Source of the DNA: Oasisia sp. SBJ-2009
Lineage: Eukaryota > Annelida > Polychaeta > Sabellida > Siboglinidae
NCBI GenBank assembly: GCA_964017155.1
Contig: OZ024867.1
Coordinates: 22,252,020-22,316,019 of the forward strand
Length of the DNA: 64,000 nucleotides
Direction of reading: 5' to 3'
Every line of letters starts with the position of its first letter. The stretch's first letter is position 1. Of this stretch, positions 23,256 to 34,240 are shown in pieces. Under the pieces are notes generated by a model. The model was not told the DNA's origin. It saw only the letters and a program-made list of their open reading frames with translations, and made no database searches. The position numbers were made by a program, and so were the translations under genes.

Positions 23256-23849
23256 AAACACCACCACCTGTGGTTAAATGTGTATTCACCCACTAGACGC
23301 CAGTGAATGTTGCATGCACATTAACTAATTGCCCTCTCGTTTAAGGAGCTCTACACATTTCTCTCTCTAAGTCTCTAATATTCCAATAGTTGGAATCAAC
23401 ACGAATGCATCGACACGCAGCACAAAGACAGAAATAGAACGTCATCTAAAAGGATAGATTCTTTTATAGCACGGTATGATTTGTGGCGTACTCGCAGGTA
23501 GAGGTCGTTGTCCTACACTGCTACCCCAGCCGATGGTGTCTGTAGAGTAGCGTCAACTATACAATTTTAGCAATTGCCATCTCCAGTCACTACTGCATCA
23601 GCCGTGAGAGCAGCACAAATACCGCCCCAATTTATAATGGACCCACGTCTGGTGGGAATCCCGATGCAATGATCCATTCATGTCCTGAACATTGCACATA
23701 ACATAAGCAGTGTGTGGCGGAAATCACCCAAAATATTATATCACGTGACCAGATACCCCTCGTTAGCTATTTCATTGGCTGACGTTAAATGAGGAGCGTT
23801 TGAAAGGGGGGTGTGTAGGCGGGAGGGGAGGGGGGTAGAGAATGGAGAA
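23256..23849. other. Intergenic, no feature seen
   Basis: No exon, RNA or repeat named here; ends in a G-rich stretch at about 23805-23838. Confidence 0.4.
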
Positions 23850-24323
23850 CTGGTGTCGCACTTACATTTATCCGGTCGTTTAGAACGTTCCGATTGACGT
23901 TTCTGCGCATGCGCAATAAATGTAAAATCAATGTGCAGCGAAACGACAAAGGATTTTCGGTATAAATGCCACAGGCTGTTTACTAACTCTCCTGTGGTGA
24001 TTATTGTGAAGAGTTTCTAAAAATGTCGTTCAATGCAATAAAATATTACGTCTTTTATAAATCACTCACGGATTATGGCGCACTACCGTCAGGTGATTTA
24101 CGCTTACTATCAAAATATGCCTCAAAACTTGTTTGCCTCATGTTAATTTGCGACAAATAACTACGCTGAGAGGCTATATACATCCTAACGAACAACCTGT
24201 GGTATTTATGTCACAAATGCTTTGTCCTTTTGCTGAACATTGATAATTTTACATTTATTGCGCATGCGCAGAAACGTCAACCGGAACGTTTATAACGCCG
24301 GAAAAATGTAAGCGCTACACTGG
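23850..24323. mobile_element. Long-TIR foldback MITE with NRF1-like palindromes
   Basis: 474 bp whose two arms of about 140 bp are inverted counterparts (left CTGGTGTCGCACTTACA, right TGTAAGCGCTACACTGG). Each arm contains the perfect palindrome TGCGCATGCGCA (23904-23915 and 24259-24270), which fits the NRF1 consensus. Non-coding. Confidence 0.8.
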
Positions 24324-24354
24324 TACTGATGTAATCGTCCACAGCGCCCCCTGT

Positions 24355-24796
24355 CAGGGTCCGTACACATCAGGACATTTTATATTCAAGGCTATTTAAG
24401 ACTTTTCAAGGCTATTTGAAAAAGAAATTCAAGACTGTTTTAACAACATGTACTTTTAAACACAGTAAATTAAATTAACAGTAAAATTTTACTTGACTAA
24501 GAAAACAATGGTGCCGACCACAATTAAATGCCGATTGCCCAATGTACACGAGTTATTTTTGTGCTTAGGCTTTTCCTTTTCTGGCTGTTATTTGTCACAA
24601 CAATTGAGTCGGAACAATATTTTATTGACCACAAATAAATTCAAGACTTTTCAAGACTGTAAAATTCAAGGATTTCAAGGCCTTAAATTTGGTCCAATCA
24701 AATTCAAGACTTTTCAAGACTGTAAAATTCAAGGATTTCAAGGCCTTAAATTTGGTCCAATCAAATTCAAGACTTTCAAGGCCCCGTATGGACCCT
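24355..24796 (+). mobile_element. hAT-like MITE family I, copy 1
   Basis: Ends CAGGGTCCGTAC and GTATGGACCCT are inverted. The interior repeats AATTCAAGACTTTTCAAGAC and GGATTTCAAGGCCTTAAA in about two and a half tandem units. A reversed copy lies at 52415-52960 with a matching CAGGGTCC(A)TACACATC end. CAGGG termini suggest hAT; the target duplication is not clear. Confidence 0.7.
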
Positions 24797-24913
24797 CCCT
24801 GGTATGTGAGGATGATTTGTGGGGTTGTGGTCAGTAGAGCTGAAAGTAGCACTGACCGACAGAGGAATCTGGACACAGATGGCCGGAGACAACAGAGTCG
24901 TGTATAAATAGTT

Positions 24914-24919
24914 TTTATT
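24914..24919 (-). terminator. Candidate APTX polyadenylation signal
   Basis: AATAAA on the minus strand about 350 nt after the APTX stop codon. If used, the 3' UTR would contain the whole 25081-25264 minisatellite. Confidence 0.4.
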
Positions 24920-25080
24920 TTGTTGCACTTTGACCCCAGTGGTCAACTTAAATGACTGAGTGAGGATCTGAGTCTGTGAGTCAGTCTGAGTGAGTGAGTG
25001 AGTGAGTTAGCGAAGTGTTCATTTTTTTGGAGTCCGCACCAATTACATTTGAAGACAATAAAATGTCACATTGTCCCTAG

Positions 25081-25290
25081 GTGTGAGTGACATCACTCAC
25101 TCAGTCAGGTGTGAGTGACATCACTCACTCAGTCAGGTGTGAGTGACATCACTCACTCAGTCAGGTGTGAGTGACATCACTCACTCAGTCAGGTGTGAGT
25201 GACATCACTCACTCAGTCAGGTGTGAGTGACATCACTCACTCAGTCAGGTGTGTGTGACATCATTCACTCAGTCAGGTGTGTCTTCAGGT
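25081..25290 (-). repeat. 28-nt minisatellite overlapping the APTX stop codon
   Basis: About seven units. Each contains GTGAGTGACATCACTCAC, an almost perfect 18-nt palindrome with a CRE-like TGACATCA centre, followed by TCAGTCAGGT. On the minus strand a unit reads ACACCTGACTGAGTGA, which is exactly the APTX coding end (H-L-T-E-stop at 25265-25267). The edge unit is therefore coding and the rest is 3' UTR. Confidence 0.88.
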
Positions 25291-28200
25291 GTGTCTTCAA
25301 GGCAGGTATTGTCTTCAGCGGGGTTGAGCAGATGTGGCACCTGAACAGTAAAGGAGTGTGGGATTACATTTGTACTAGTAAACCTTTTTCGGCCACCTAG
25401 TAACAACTACAATAGTAGTGTAACAAATACGGTTAAAAATTAGCTTGGTCCAATCCTGAGGTGAGCTAGAACCTGTTTCTTATTCATGTTTAGAATCGTC
25501 CCCAATAAAATTGCTGTCCCGTCCATAAGCATTTTAGTAACTGCACACAGTTAAATCACTGTTACAAATGTAAACATATTAAAGTCAACGCTAGAGGGTA
25601 TAGAACAGCTTTTCTCCCTCATATTTTAACTGTACGGAACATCTAGAAGCGTCTCTGGTAAATACAAACGACACCCAACAGTTCACAGAACTGCTAGGAC
25701 GTGTCCAATCCTCACAGAGCTTCCTACACCACTGGTGCACAACCCAGATGCGATTTGTCAATTATTAAACAGAATATGATGAAGTTTGTCTTTAGTAAAC
25801 CTTGAATTAACCACCCAGGACAAGCCAATATATTTTTGTATTTAATTTTTGTTATCTGAAACTGGCAATCAGCTCTCATAGTTCGACTGACAATATCATT
25901 ACTATAGTAATAATAATCACTTCTTTTGTACCAATATCCTTGAAGATAAAGCTCAGTGGCGCGACAAAACCAAGGGATTAAGCAAATTCATAATCGAAAA
26001 CAATGCATGAGTCGTCAATGGATGGATGAAGAAGCTAGGAGGCTAAGGAGGATAGGCAGCATTAAAGAGATAGACGTCGGCGGAATGAAACTATTACCTT
26101 TCTATGATCACTGTACACATGATTACATACCTGAGATCCCTCTTTAGAATGTCCTGGTATTTACTTGTGTCTACTCGTATATTTCCTTCTTCTTCCAGCA
26201 TTCGTATCAATTCTGTAAATGTACACCACAAAAACAATTATCAAACTTAATTGTAGCACAAGAGATGATAAAAATGTAATGAAACATGCAATTTTAAATT
26301 TCCAGTGTTTAAGAAACCTTAAAATGTTCTAACCCTTATACAGTGTGTATGAAAATCATAAATTTTTTCGTCACAGAACTCGCTCTGTCAAACAAATCTA
26401 TTTTAGGGAGATTTATATCAAATATAGTCTTCCATTCAAGACGTCTACATTCTGAAATGATTTACACGTGATATGTCACCATGATCATTTTTATAGCAAA
26501 ATTAACTCTTATATTGTCTTTGGGAAACCTAATCACCTCTCACCAGCATTAAACCAGATTTATTTTAAATTTACATTAAATTCAAATTAAATGTCAAAGA
26601 GCACATTTATGTTAAATTCAAATTAAATGTCAACGAGCAAAACGCTTCCATCCTATCACCAGGTTAAACTTGGCCAATGAAATCGCTGGCCGAAGTGTTT
26701 GGCTTATTTTGTTTCAACTGACAAGTTAGCCCATGTTACGGTGAATGTTTGTGAAGTAGAATTATTTAATAATATTATAGTTCTTATTTAGTGCCCCATA
26801 CAAATCATTGTTCTGTGGTTATTCTGATTAAATTAAAGTTACATAAAACATACGCTTATATAATAAATACTACTTTGATGAAATATGCAATAATTCCTGC
26901 TAAAAAAAATTCTGTTCCCTTAAAATACACACATAAATAAGTGCAAATATACAATGCATTAAAATAATAACAATATATTAATAAAAATAATAAATTAATT
27001 AAAATAAATTGATGAATAGTTATCTAATTAACTATGATAATCAAATGTCAAAATAGTCTGTAAAATTTCAGTTCACTAAGTCTAAGATGCTAAGCCAATC
27101 AAGACAACTGTCTTTTAATGATTTCAGTCTAGGGCTGTGTGTGAGGATGTTGACCAAAATTGGTTTCAAAGAGAAAAAACGGATTATAGAATTTTTTTTT
27201 TTAGTGACACTGACATGGTCTCTGGGTCAGGTGTCAAACTGTGTCATGATGACACTTGCCTGACGAGTCAATGAAATATTCCGTTGTGAAAGAGTTCCAG
27301 TGTTTCTTTGTCTTCAGACACGGAGAGTCAAAGTCTTGACTGATGATGTGTAGATGAACATGACTGCAACATGTGCACATGACTAACATGAACATGACTG
27401 AACAATGCACATGACTAACATATGAACATGACCTGTAACGATGTACATGACAAATATATGAACATAACTGTAACAATGTACATGACTAACATATGAACAT
27501 GACTGTAACAATGCACATGACTAACATATGAACATGACTGTAACAATGCACATGACTAACATATGAACATGACTGTAACAATGCACATGACTAACATATG
27601 AACATGACTGTAACAATACACGTGACTAACATATGAACATAACTGTAACAATGCACATGACTAACATATGAACATGACTGTAACAATGCACATGACTAAC
27701 ATATGAACATGATTGTAACAATACACGTGACTAACATATGAACATGACTGTAACAATGTACATGAGTAACATATGAACATGACTAACAATGCACGTGACT
27801 AACATATGAACATGACTGTAATAATGTGCATGACTTATGCATGTAACATGTGTTCATGAAATTTAAAAACTTGCAAATGTAATACTTGCAAATAATTTAT
27901 GTAAATAATTTAAACAAATTAAGATGCATGTGATCAGAATGTTGATTTTTGGATTCAAAGGTCATGTTTTACAAATACCCATCTTTGAAACTATACGAAC
28001 ATTACACAACTACTGGTATTACTGCTATGCATCTAATCTAATAATAATGATCAACATTAATTTTATGATTCTAACAAAAACAGGCAACTGTGGACATTGT
28101 TTCAACTAAACATGATGTTTATGTATACTTATGTTATCAGACTGCGAAGGCACCCCCGCAGCCCCTGGTAGTTGAATACTTCAATAGTTCTTACTAGGTA

Positions 28201-31092
28201 TTATGTGGTAGCCATATCTTACTCACCTCATGCTAGGTATAGCGTGGTAGCCATAACGAAAGGTCAACTTTGTGCTCAGTCTGAAAATCAGAGAATACGT
28301 AATTTTAAAACATAACAACTGTAGTAGGAATATAGTTAGAAGACTTCAATAAAAATGGGGGATTTTGTAACCTGACAATAGAAGGAATAATAATGAGATA
28401 TTTAAACAATGGTCTCCAGGGTATGACTGTTCAATAATGGAAAGGAATCTGGTACAGAAACAACCCATGGAATGGGCAGATAAGATGAATAATTCGTGAA
28501 AATGTTCATCAAGTTGTAAGTACTTATACTATTCAAGCAAAATTTCTGATTACACAACTAATAATTTCCGCTCACTTCAACGTTTCAGCCATCAGTGGGG
28601 GCTTTCTTCAGGAACTGAATTGTCACTGCTCGCTAGATGGCGTGACAGTGACAATTCAGTTCCTGAAGAAAGCCCCCACTGATGGCTGAAACGTTGAAGT
28701 GAGTAGAAATTATTAGTTGTGTAATAAGACATTTTATTTGAATAAGATGAACAATGTTTTTCAAAACTGAAAAGACACAGGGTTGAACAGAATGAAGGAA
28801 AATGTGATACAATTTTTAAAATAGGATGGGATTAAATTATCACAATTTCACCCATCACAACATGATGGCTGAAAATATAGTTTGACCTTGCTTGAAGGTC
28901 ATATATCACTACTACATACACCTTTCTATTAAACACACCTATTCTACTGGTACTTGTTTTAATTTACTACTTGTCTTAATTGCAAGATCATGTTGTAGTA
29001 TTGCAATTCAGTATTACAAAGTTATAGTACAGTCATTTTCATTATAATCTCCTGAATCTGAACATTTGAAACATAACTATTAGTTAATGAGCCGTTATAC
29101 TGAATACTCTTACTACACATATGGTCTTACATAAATACAAAATTATGGAATAGATACCTGTAAGGAGATCCAAAATATTTCCAAATCAGCTCAACATAGG
29201 AAATGTATTAGTCTTGCTAATCCCAGCAAACAAGGAACCATTTCTGAACCAGTTGGCAGGTGTCATACTGGTTCATAGTTGGTACCGCTCCACCAGTATG
29301 GGTTTTCACGTGTATTCACGTGAATACACGTGTTCTGCCTGTTGTCACGAGTTTTGAACGAGTTTGAAACGAGTTGTACTGGGTCAGAACTGGTACGGTT
29401 TCACTGGTACGTGTCATCACGTGAAAAAGTTGTGGTTTCACGGTAAACACGTGTCGACACACCAAATTTGTTCACAGAATCCGGTGACTTCACATACGAA
29501 AACACGTGAATTGAGCCAGTTGAACTCGTGAATTAACTTACAAAACATGTGAAATCATGGGTTGTTGTTTGCTGGGTAGTCTCAAGAGTGACCTTAATAG
29601 AGAATGACCACTGTAAGTTGGTCTTAGCCGTCCATAAGTCACTTACTTGTCTACCAAGTTACGACTTTCCTTGTACATATGCCCCAGCAACGGAATCTGT
29701 GAATGTGTAAAGTGTCCACAGGCGGCGTAAACATTCATAATCATTACACCCATCAACATTTAACACAATTATGTTCATTTTTTAATTATTATCTATCAAA
29801 TGTTATCAAATTAAATTATCACAGTTTTAACTTACGTTTTTATTTTTTTACCTATTTCATTACTTTTATCTGTGTGTGTTTAAAATAAATATTTCTCATT
29901 TATTTACTTTTAAAAGCTACGTAATTTACTGCGGACGTCTAAAAACCTATCTGTTTAATGCTGCCTATCCTCCTTAGCCTCCTAGCTTCTTCATCCATCC
30001 ATTGACGACTCACGCATTGTCTTACGATTATGAGTTTGCTTAATCCCTTGGTTTTGTCATGCCACAGAGCTTGATCTTCGAGAATATTGGTGCAAGAAGT
30101 CTTATTATTATTATATTATGTATGTGTTCATATGCACCACATGTTGATAGGTACTTGAAAAAACATACATTCCCATAATTATTCATATAATTCAATCATA
30201 TACAAACTACACCTATTAAAATGCATTGGGCAAAAATATAATGTTTTCTTTATAAGACTAAATTGATTAACAAAGTGTTCAAATGTGAATATTAATTACT
30301 ACCATGATATTCATGACTATACTTGTTGTTAGTTTAAATTGATTATTTGATCTACTTACAATGAACGAAGTCAATTTACCACAGATATTCAGATACTTAT
30401 AATCTATATTTTAGTATATATTTAGTATGCTTTTGCTAACAGCTTACCATTCTATGGTTTAGGCATGCATAAAACTAAACCAGAATGATTATATTTTTTA
30501 TTGTACTAAAATGTTTACAATTTTTTATGAAATTGGACAAACCTGTTCCTTCGCAAGACTTTTCAAGTTGGGAAAACTTTCCTTTGGCAGAACTAAATAG
30601 TGAAATCGAGCCTATAAAAGAACAACAAAAACGTTATCAAAGGTTGCCTCTGAAACAATGTACTGTTTAAGAACAAACTATACGGTATCGTCATGTAGCA
30701 AACTTATTCAGTGTAAAACAAAAACATTTTCCTGCTAAATGCAATATATTTAGAAACGTTTATTACTCATTAAACAAGATGTGTACAATATTGCCTCAGA
30801 GAAGTCAAAATAATTACTTAGATACACTAGCTGCCATATACCCAGTGACCATAAAATATACTATAATAGGTCATAATAATCATGTCATTTAGAAATTTTA
30901 GTAGGCGCATAGAACAAAAAGCTGGCGTCAATTAGGAACCTTTGGGTACTTGTCTTTGATTATGACAATTTTATCGTCTGCAAAAACGTGTAGTTTCGGA
31001 TCGTCAATTGCGGCTTTCAAGCCAGCAGCCCAGAATGCGGGCTTTTTGGCTTGATGACAATCGCCGTTGCCCAGATGTCTTTTCGTGGCCAT
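25265..31092 (-). CDS. APTX: Aprataxin (HIT-type DNA-adenylate hydrolase), FHA-less
   Basis: Nuclear DNA repair enzyme that removes AMP left on 5' DNA ends by abortive ligation. Exons, 5' to 3' on the minus strand: 31092-30940, 30611-30543, 29696-29647, 28280-28227, 27363-27260, 26212-26131, 25340-25265. Total 588 nt, 195 aa plus TGA, with phases agreeing throughout. HIT domain: [34 protein letters not shown] (about 44-63), [20 protein letters not shown] with histidine triad H110, H112, H114, then [19 protein letters not shown]. The C-terminal zinc finger C172-x2-C175-x12-H188-x3-H192 matches aprataxin spacing. Intron 5 has a GC donor (CAG/GCAAGT). The intron 1 donor (AAG/GTTCCT) is weak but phase and homology demand it. 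The start at 31092 has purine at -3 and G at +4; an in-frame ATG at 31170 is an alternative. The FHA domain of vertebrate APTX was not found, as in fly and yeast forms. Confidence 0.95.
25910..26085 (+). repeat. Inverted repeat M, copy 1 (APTX intron 6)
   Basis: About 170 bp matching, in reverse complement, 29935-30115 in APTX intron 2 at roughly 90% identity (shared ACAAAACCAAGGGATTAAGC, AGTCGTCAATGGATGGATGA, GGAGGATAGGCAGCATTAAA). Both copies keep partial open frames with [21 protein letters not shown] residues, but neither shows splice-site context. It may be a fragment of an unknown element. Confidence 0.7.
27366..27850 (-). repeat. 35-nt minisatellite built from the APTX exon 5 3' splice site
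   Basis: About 14 copies of a 35-nt unit. Read on the coding (minus) strand, each contains GTTACAG followed by TCATGTTCAT, and the real junction is GTTGCAG followed by TCATGTTCATCT. Each unit therefore re-creates the acceptor plus the first ten exon bases, which encode S-H-V-H of the catalytic histidine triad. Reading on from a decoy meets TAG in the next unit. Confidence 0.9.
28185..28258 (-). repeat. Tandem duplication across the APTX exon 4 donor
   Basis: On the minus strand the end of exon 4 (TATGGCTACCACGCTATACC, then TAGCATGAG/GTGAGTAAG) is followed at once by a second copy, TATGGCTACCACATAATACC then TAGTAAGAAC. The unit is about 36-39 nt, two copies, and spans the exon-intron boundary (exon ends 28227). 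Confidence 0.82.
28550..28724. mobile_element. Near-perfect 79-bp inverted repeat (hairpin element)
   Basis: The arms 28550-28628 and 28646-28724 are almost exact reverse complements around a 17-nt loop. Each arm, read outward from the loop, contains TTCCTGAAGAAAGCCCCC, ACTGATGGCTGAAACGTTGA and TGAGTAGAAATTATTAG. The strings CTGAAGA and GAAAC with complementary GCC/GGC between them resemble hammerhead-core motifs of Penelope-like elements. It lies in APTX intron 3 (28281-29646). Non-coding. Confidence 0.85.
29222..29576 (+). mobile_element. MITE family B, copy 2
   Basis: 355 bp with CCCAGCAAACAA and TTGTTTGCTGGG ends, in APTX intron 3, antisense to the gene and about 70 nt downstream of exon 3. 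Contains repeated CACGTGAA/TTCACGTG strings. Confidence 0.85.
29935..30115 (-). repeat. Inverted repeat M, copy 2 (APTX intron 2)
   Basis: Reverse-complement partner of 25910-26085. The pair lies in inverted orientation about 3.9 kb apart and could form a double-stranded stem in APTX pre-mRNA enclosing exons 3 to 6. Confidence 0.7.
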
Positions 31093-31305
31093 CTCACTGT
31101 TGCCGCCAACGATTTTATAGATTTTGCAAAACGTAGAAAAACCAAATTCGCTGTCCCTGCGCCACCACATGGCAAAATCGGGAACTATAATTTACCAGGT
31201 TTCGGAACGTACACCATGTCGGTTAACGAGACGCCGTTAGATGGCAGCACGTTTTAACCCCCCCCCCATATACCTGGGGAATTAATACTCTGCCAAAGTT
31301 ACTGC

Positions 31306-31355
<50 letters not shown>

Positions 31356-32589
31356 ATAGTAGTAATAGTAGTAGAGTAGAGTTTTATTGGCAGATAATGT
31401 TAAATAATAGTATTACTTTAAATTCTTCATTAGTGTTAATTAGTTTACTGGATTGTGTTTATTAATTTATACCACTGGTATTAATAAACAGTAGTTGCAT
31501 GCATGCTAATTAATGTGTGCAATTGAACTAGTACTCATGCAAGTTAATCAGTTTGTGTATTGTATGTAGTATGAATATTAACGGCATTTACGAAAATATA
31601 ATTAAACTATTATTTATATTTTATTATTAATAATAAGGAAATTGTATTAAATAAATAACATTATTATGTTCTGGTGGTCTTCGATATAAGCCTTCAGGGG
31701 TTTCTAAAGGATATCCACTGTTAATTACAATATTTGTTATTTATTTGTAATTATAACTGTATATACATGTTCATTTATTTAATTTGTATGTGTGATCGGA
31801 ATAAAATTCAGCACAGCCCAGCTAAGTTCAATTCAATTCATGTTTCTCCTATGTGGAAATCGCGATCATTTACATTCATTTTGCGACAACACATCATTAT
31901 AATATAGTTTAGACTTGGTATGATTACGCATGTGTTTAAGTTGTTTTTTGTCCTCTGTGTACATATTAAAAATATTATAGCATTTTATTTTATATAAAAT
32001 CACCAGTGAGTTGTAGCGATTGTGTGTTAACAATGTTGTACTTTAAACGCTTTTGAACAGGTTTTTATATCCGTAAACAAGGCGCTATATAAAATAAAGT
32101 GATAATAAAATATTATATTATTGCATACGTAGAGCCGTCGCTGTCACATGACCATGCCGTCACATGACCATTGATCAAATAGCTGACCGATGTTCATGTC
32201 CGATCACGTGAAATTGGTTGACTTGACACTCGCAGCCCCAGGGTTTTGGTAGTGTTACAGCAGACACGTGATTAGTTAAGTAGCTGACCCTGAACTACGT
32301 CCGTCACGTGACACATCCTGGTCCTGCATCTTGTTCTCTGGCCTTTACAGCTGGCCACAAAGTCAAAGACATCTGGCCGGACTGTCACTTTTTTGCCATA
32401 ATTATACTATTTGATCCATCCATTTACATGAATTGTTGCGTTGCTTTGTCATAAAGCACACGTGTGCATTAGTAAATTAGCAATATAGATCACGCCATTT
32501 AAAAAACATATTTGCATTATGATCAATTCAATTATTAATCTGTTAAATGAATATTACGCAAAAAAACGAAGTTGATACAATATAAAATT
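31093..32589. other. Region upstream of APTX
   Basis: No exon recognised. Should hold the APTX promoter, but no core element stands out. A (TAG)n microsatellite is annotated separately. The part at 32130-32340 has several TCACATGACC and TCACGTGA strings. Confidence 0.4.
31303..31378. repeat. (TAG)n microsatellite
   Basis: About 23 TAG units with two TAA interruptions. Confidence 0.92.
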
Positions 32590-33407
32590 ATATAGTTTGT
32601 ATGTAAGTGTACATGTTACAGTAAAATGTCATATCGTTTTCTGATTATATAAATTAAAAGCCGGGGCCAGTTATGGATACCATGATACATTTCAAGGACG
32701 CAGTGGAGTGTTCAGTGATTGGGCTTGATTCAGCTAGGATCGCTGTATTATAATTTTGTAAACGACAAACCTCTGTCAGGTATATTGTGAAATCAGATCC
32801 CAGTTGAAAATAATGATGTAATGTTAGGCTAAATATAATAATGACCAACATTTTCGGTTTGATTCAGACCGGCTGACAGACATAGAAGGTAAGTGTCTTG
32901 TCCGTGCTACCAATAAGTTAATAAGTTACACATAGTTCCATTAATGAAACCTCAACCTAGCATAAACATAAACACTGGAATGGATAAGTTGAATACATGG
33001 TTTGCAATTAATAAACTATCACTGAATCTATCCAAAGCTATTTGTATGGATCGCTTTAGTACTTGTAAACAACACACCTCTGTTAGGTATTTTGAGAAAT
33101 CAGATCCCAGTTGAAAATAGTGATGTGATATTAAGCTAAACATAATAATGACCAACATTTTCGGTTTTATTCAGACCGGCTGACAGACATAGAAGGTAAG
33201 TGTGTTGTCCGTGATACCAATAAGTTACAGAATAAGTTAAATAGTTACACATAGTTCTATTAATGACCCGGAATTATTAACTGAGCAGAAACATAAATAC
33301 TGAAATGGATAGGTTGAATACGTGGTTTGTAGTTAATAAACTATCATTGAATCTATCCAAAGCTATTTTTATGTTCTTTAGCAATTGCAAGACAAATAAA
33401 ACCAATA

Positions 33408-33890
33408 CAGTAGTCCCCTTTTTATTAGGCCCCCTTCTTCTACGGCCACCCGTATTATGTGGCCATGTTTTCACTGCATTAGCGTTTTCTAATACAAACT
33501 ACCCCTCATCAGCGGCCACTCGGCTAACGCGGCCAACTGGCAGAGTGGCTAGAAGAATCTACCCCTGTTCAGCGGCCGACCGGCAGTCGAAAACAACGAT
33601 TATTAATTCACAAGGCAATTACAAATTAAAAACACCTACTAAACACACTCTTAGCTGTGGCGGGAGAATGTTGACTGGAACTGCGAACCGATGGCTACAG
33701 AAAAAAACACCGCATAACAAGTACTGCTACAATAATCAGAAGTCTCCAATGTTGACAGAGTACACGTGCACTTGTAAGGGAACGGCTACTTTGCCAAGAA
33801 ACTGGGGATTCGTCGATTGTTTTCCCTCGCCAGTGACCACCCACTTTAGTTTGATGAAGGGTTGGTCGTTTGTATAAAGGGGGACTACTT
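33408..33890 (+). mobile_element. pogo-like MITE inside LINE, copy 1
   Basis: 483 bp, ends CAGTAGTCCCC and GGGGGACTACTT, flanked by TA. Its copy at 35653-36112 sits at the same LINE position, so insertion preceded the segmental duplication. Non-autonomous. Confidence 0.8.
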
Positions 33891-34215
33891 TACATAAATA
33901 AGCATTAGTAATAACACGACTGGCGTTGTGTGTAAAATTAACTTTCTAGGTGTAGCATTAGATAAGAAATTCCAGTGGATAGACCATTATCTAACCAAGT
34001 TATCTAAGAGTAATGGTATTATGTAAGATATAAATGCCTACATTATATTGTACACGTCTTTCATCATGCTGTCGGTCGCGATGCGACAAAGACTGCTTCC
34101 GTCACTTGACTGTTGTTCTCCGTGGTCCGGTATGGAGTTTCGTGCAGTCTACATTTTATGGAAGCTGCCAGCAAAAAGTGTTGAAGTGCTTTTGAAAATT
34201 ACTATAACGGCGGCT

Positions 34216-34240
34216 CTCTCTCTCTCTCTCTCTCGGGGGG
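34216..34240. repeat. (CT)n microsatellite
   Basis: About ten CT units followed by GGGGGG. Confidence 0.9.

Noticed and set aside
30485..30670. Plus-strand open frame of 61 codons that looks protein-like
   Set aside because: It is the antisense shadow of APTX exon 2 (30611-30543), which encodes [12 protein letters not shown] on the minus strand.
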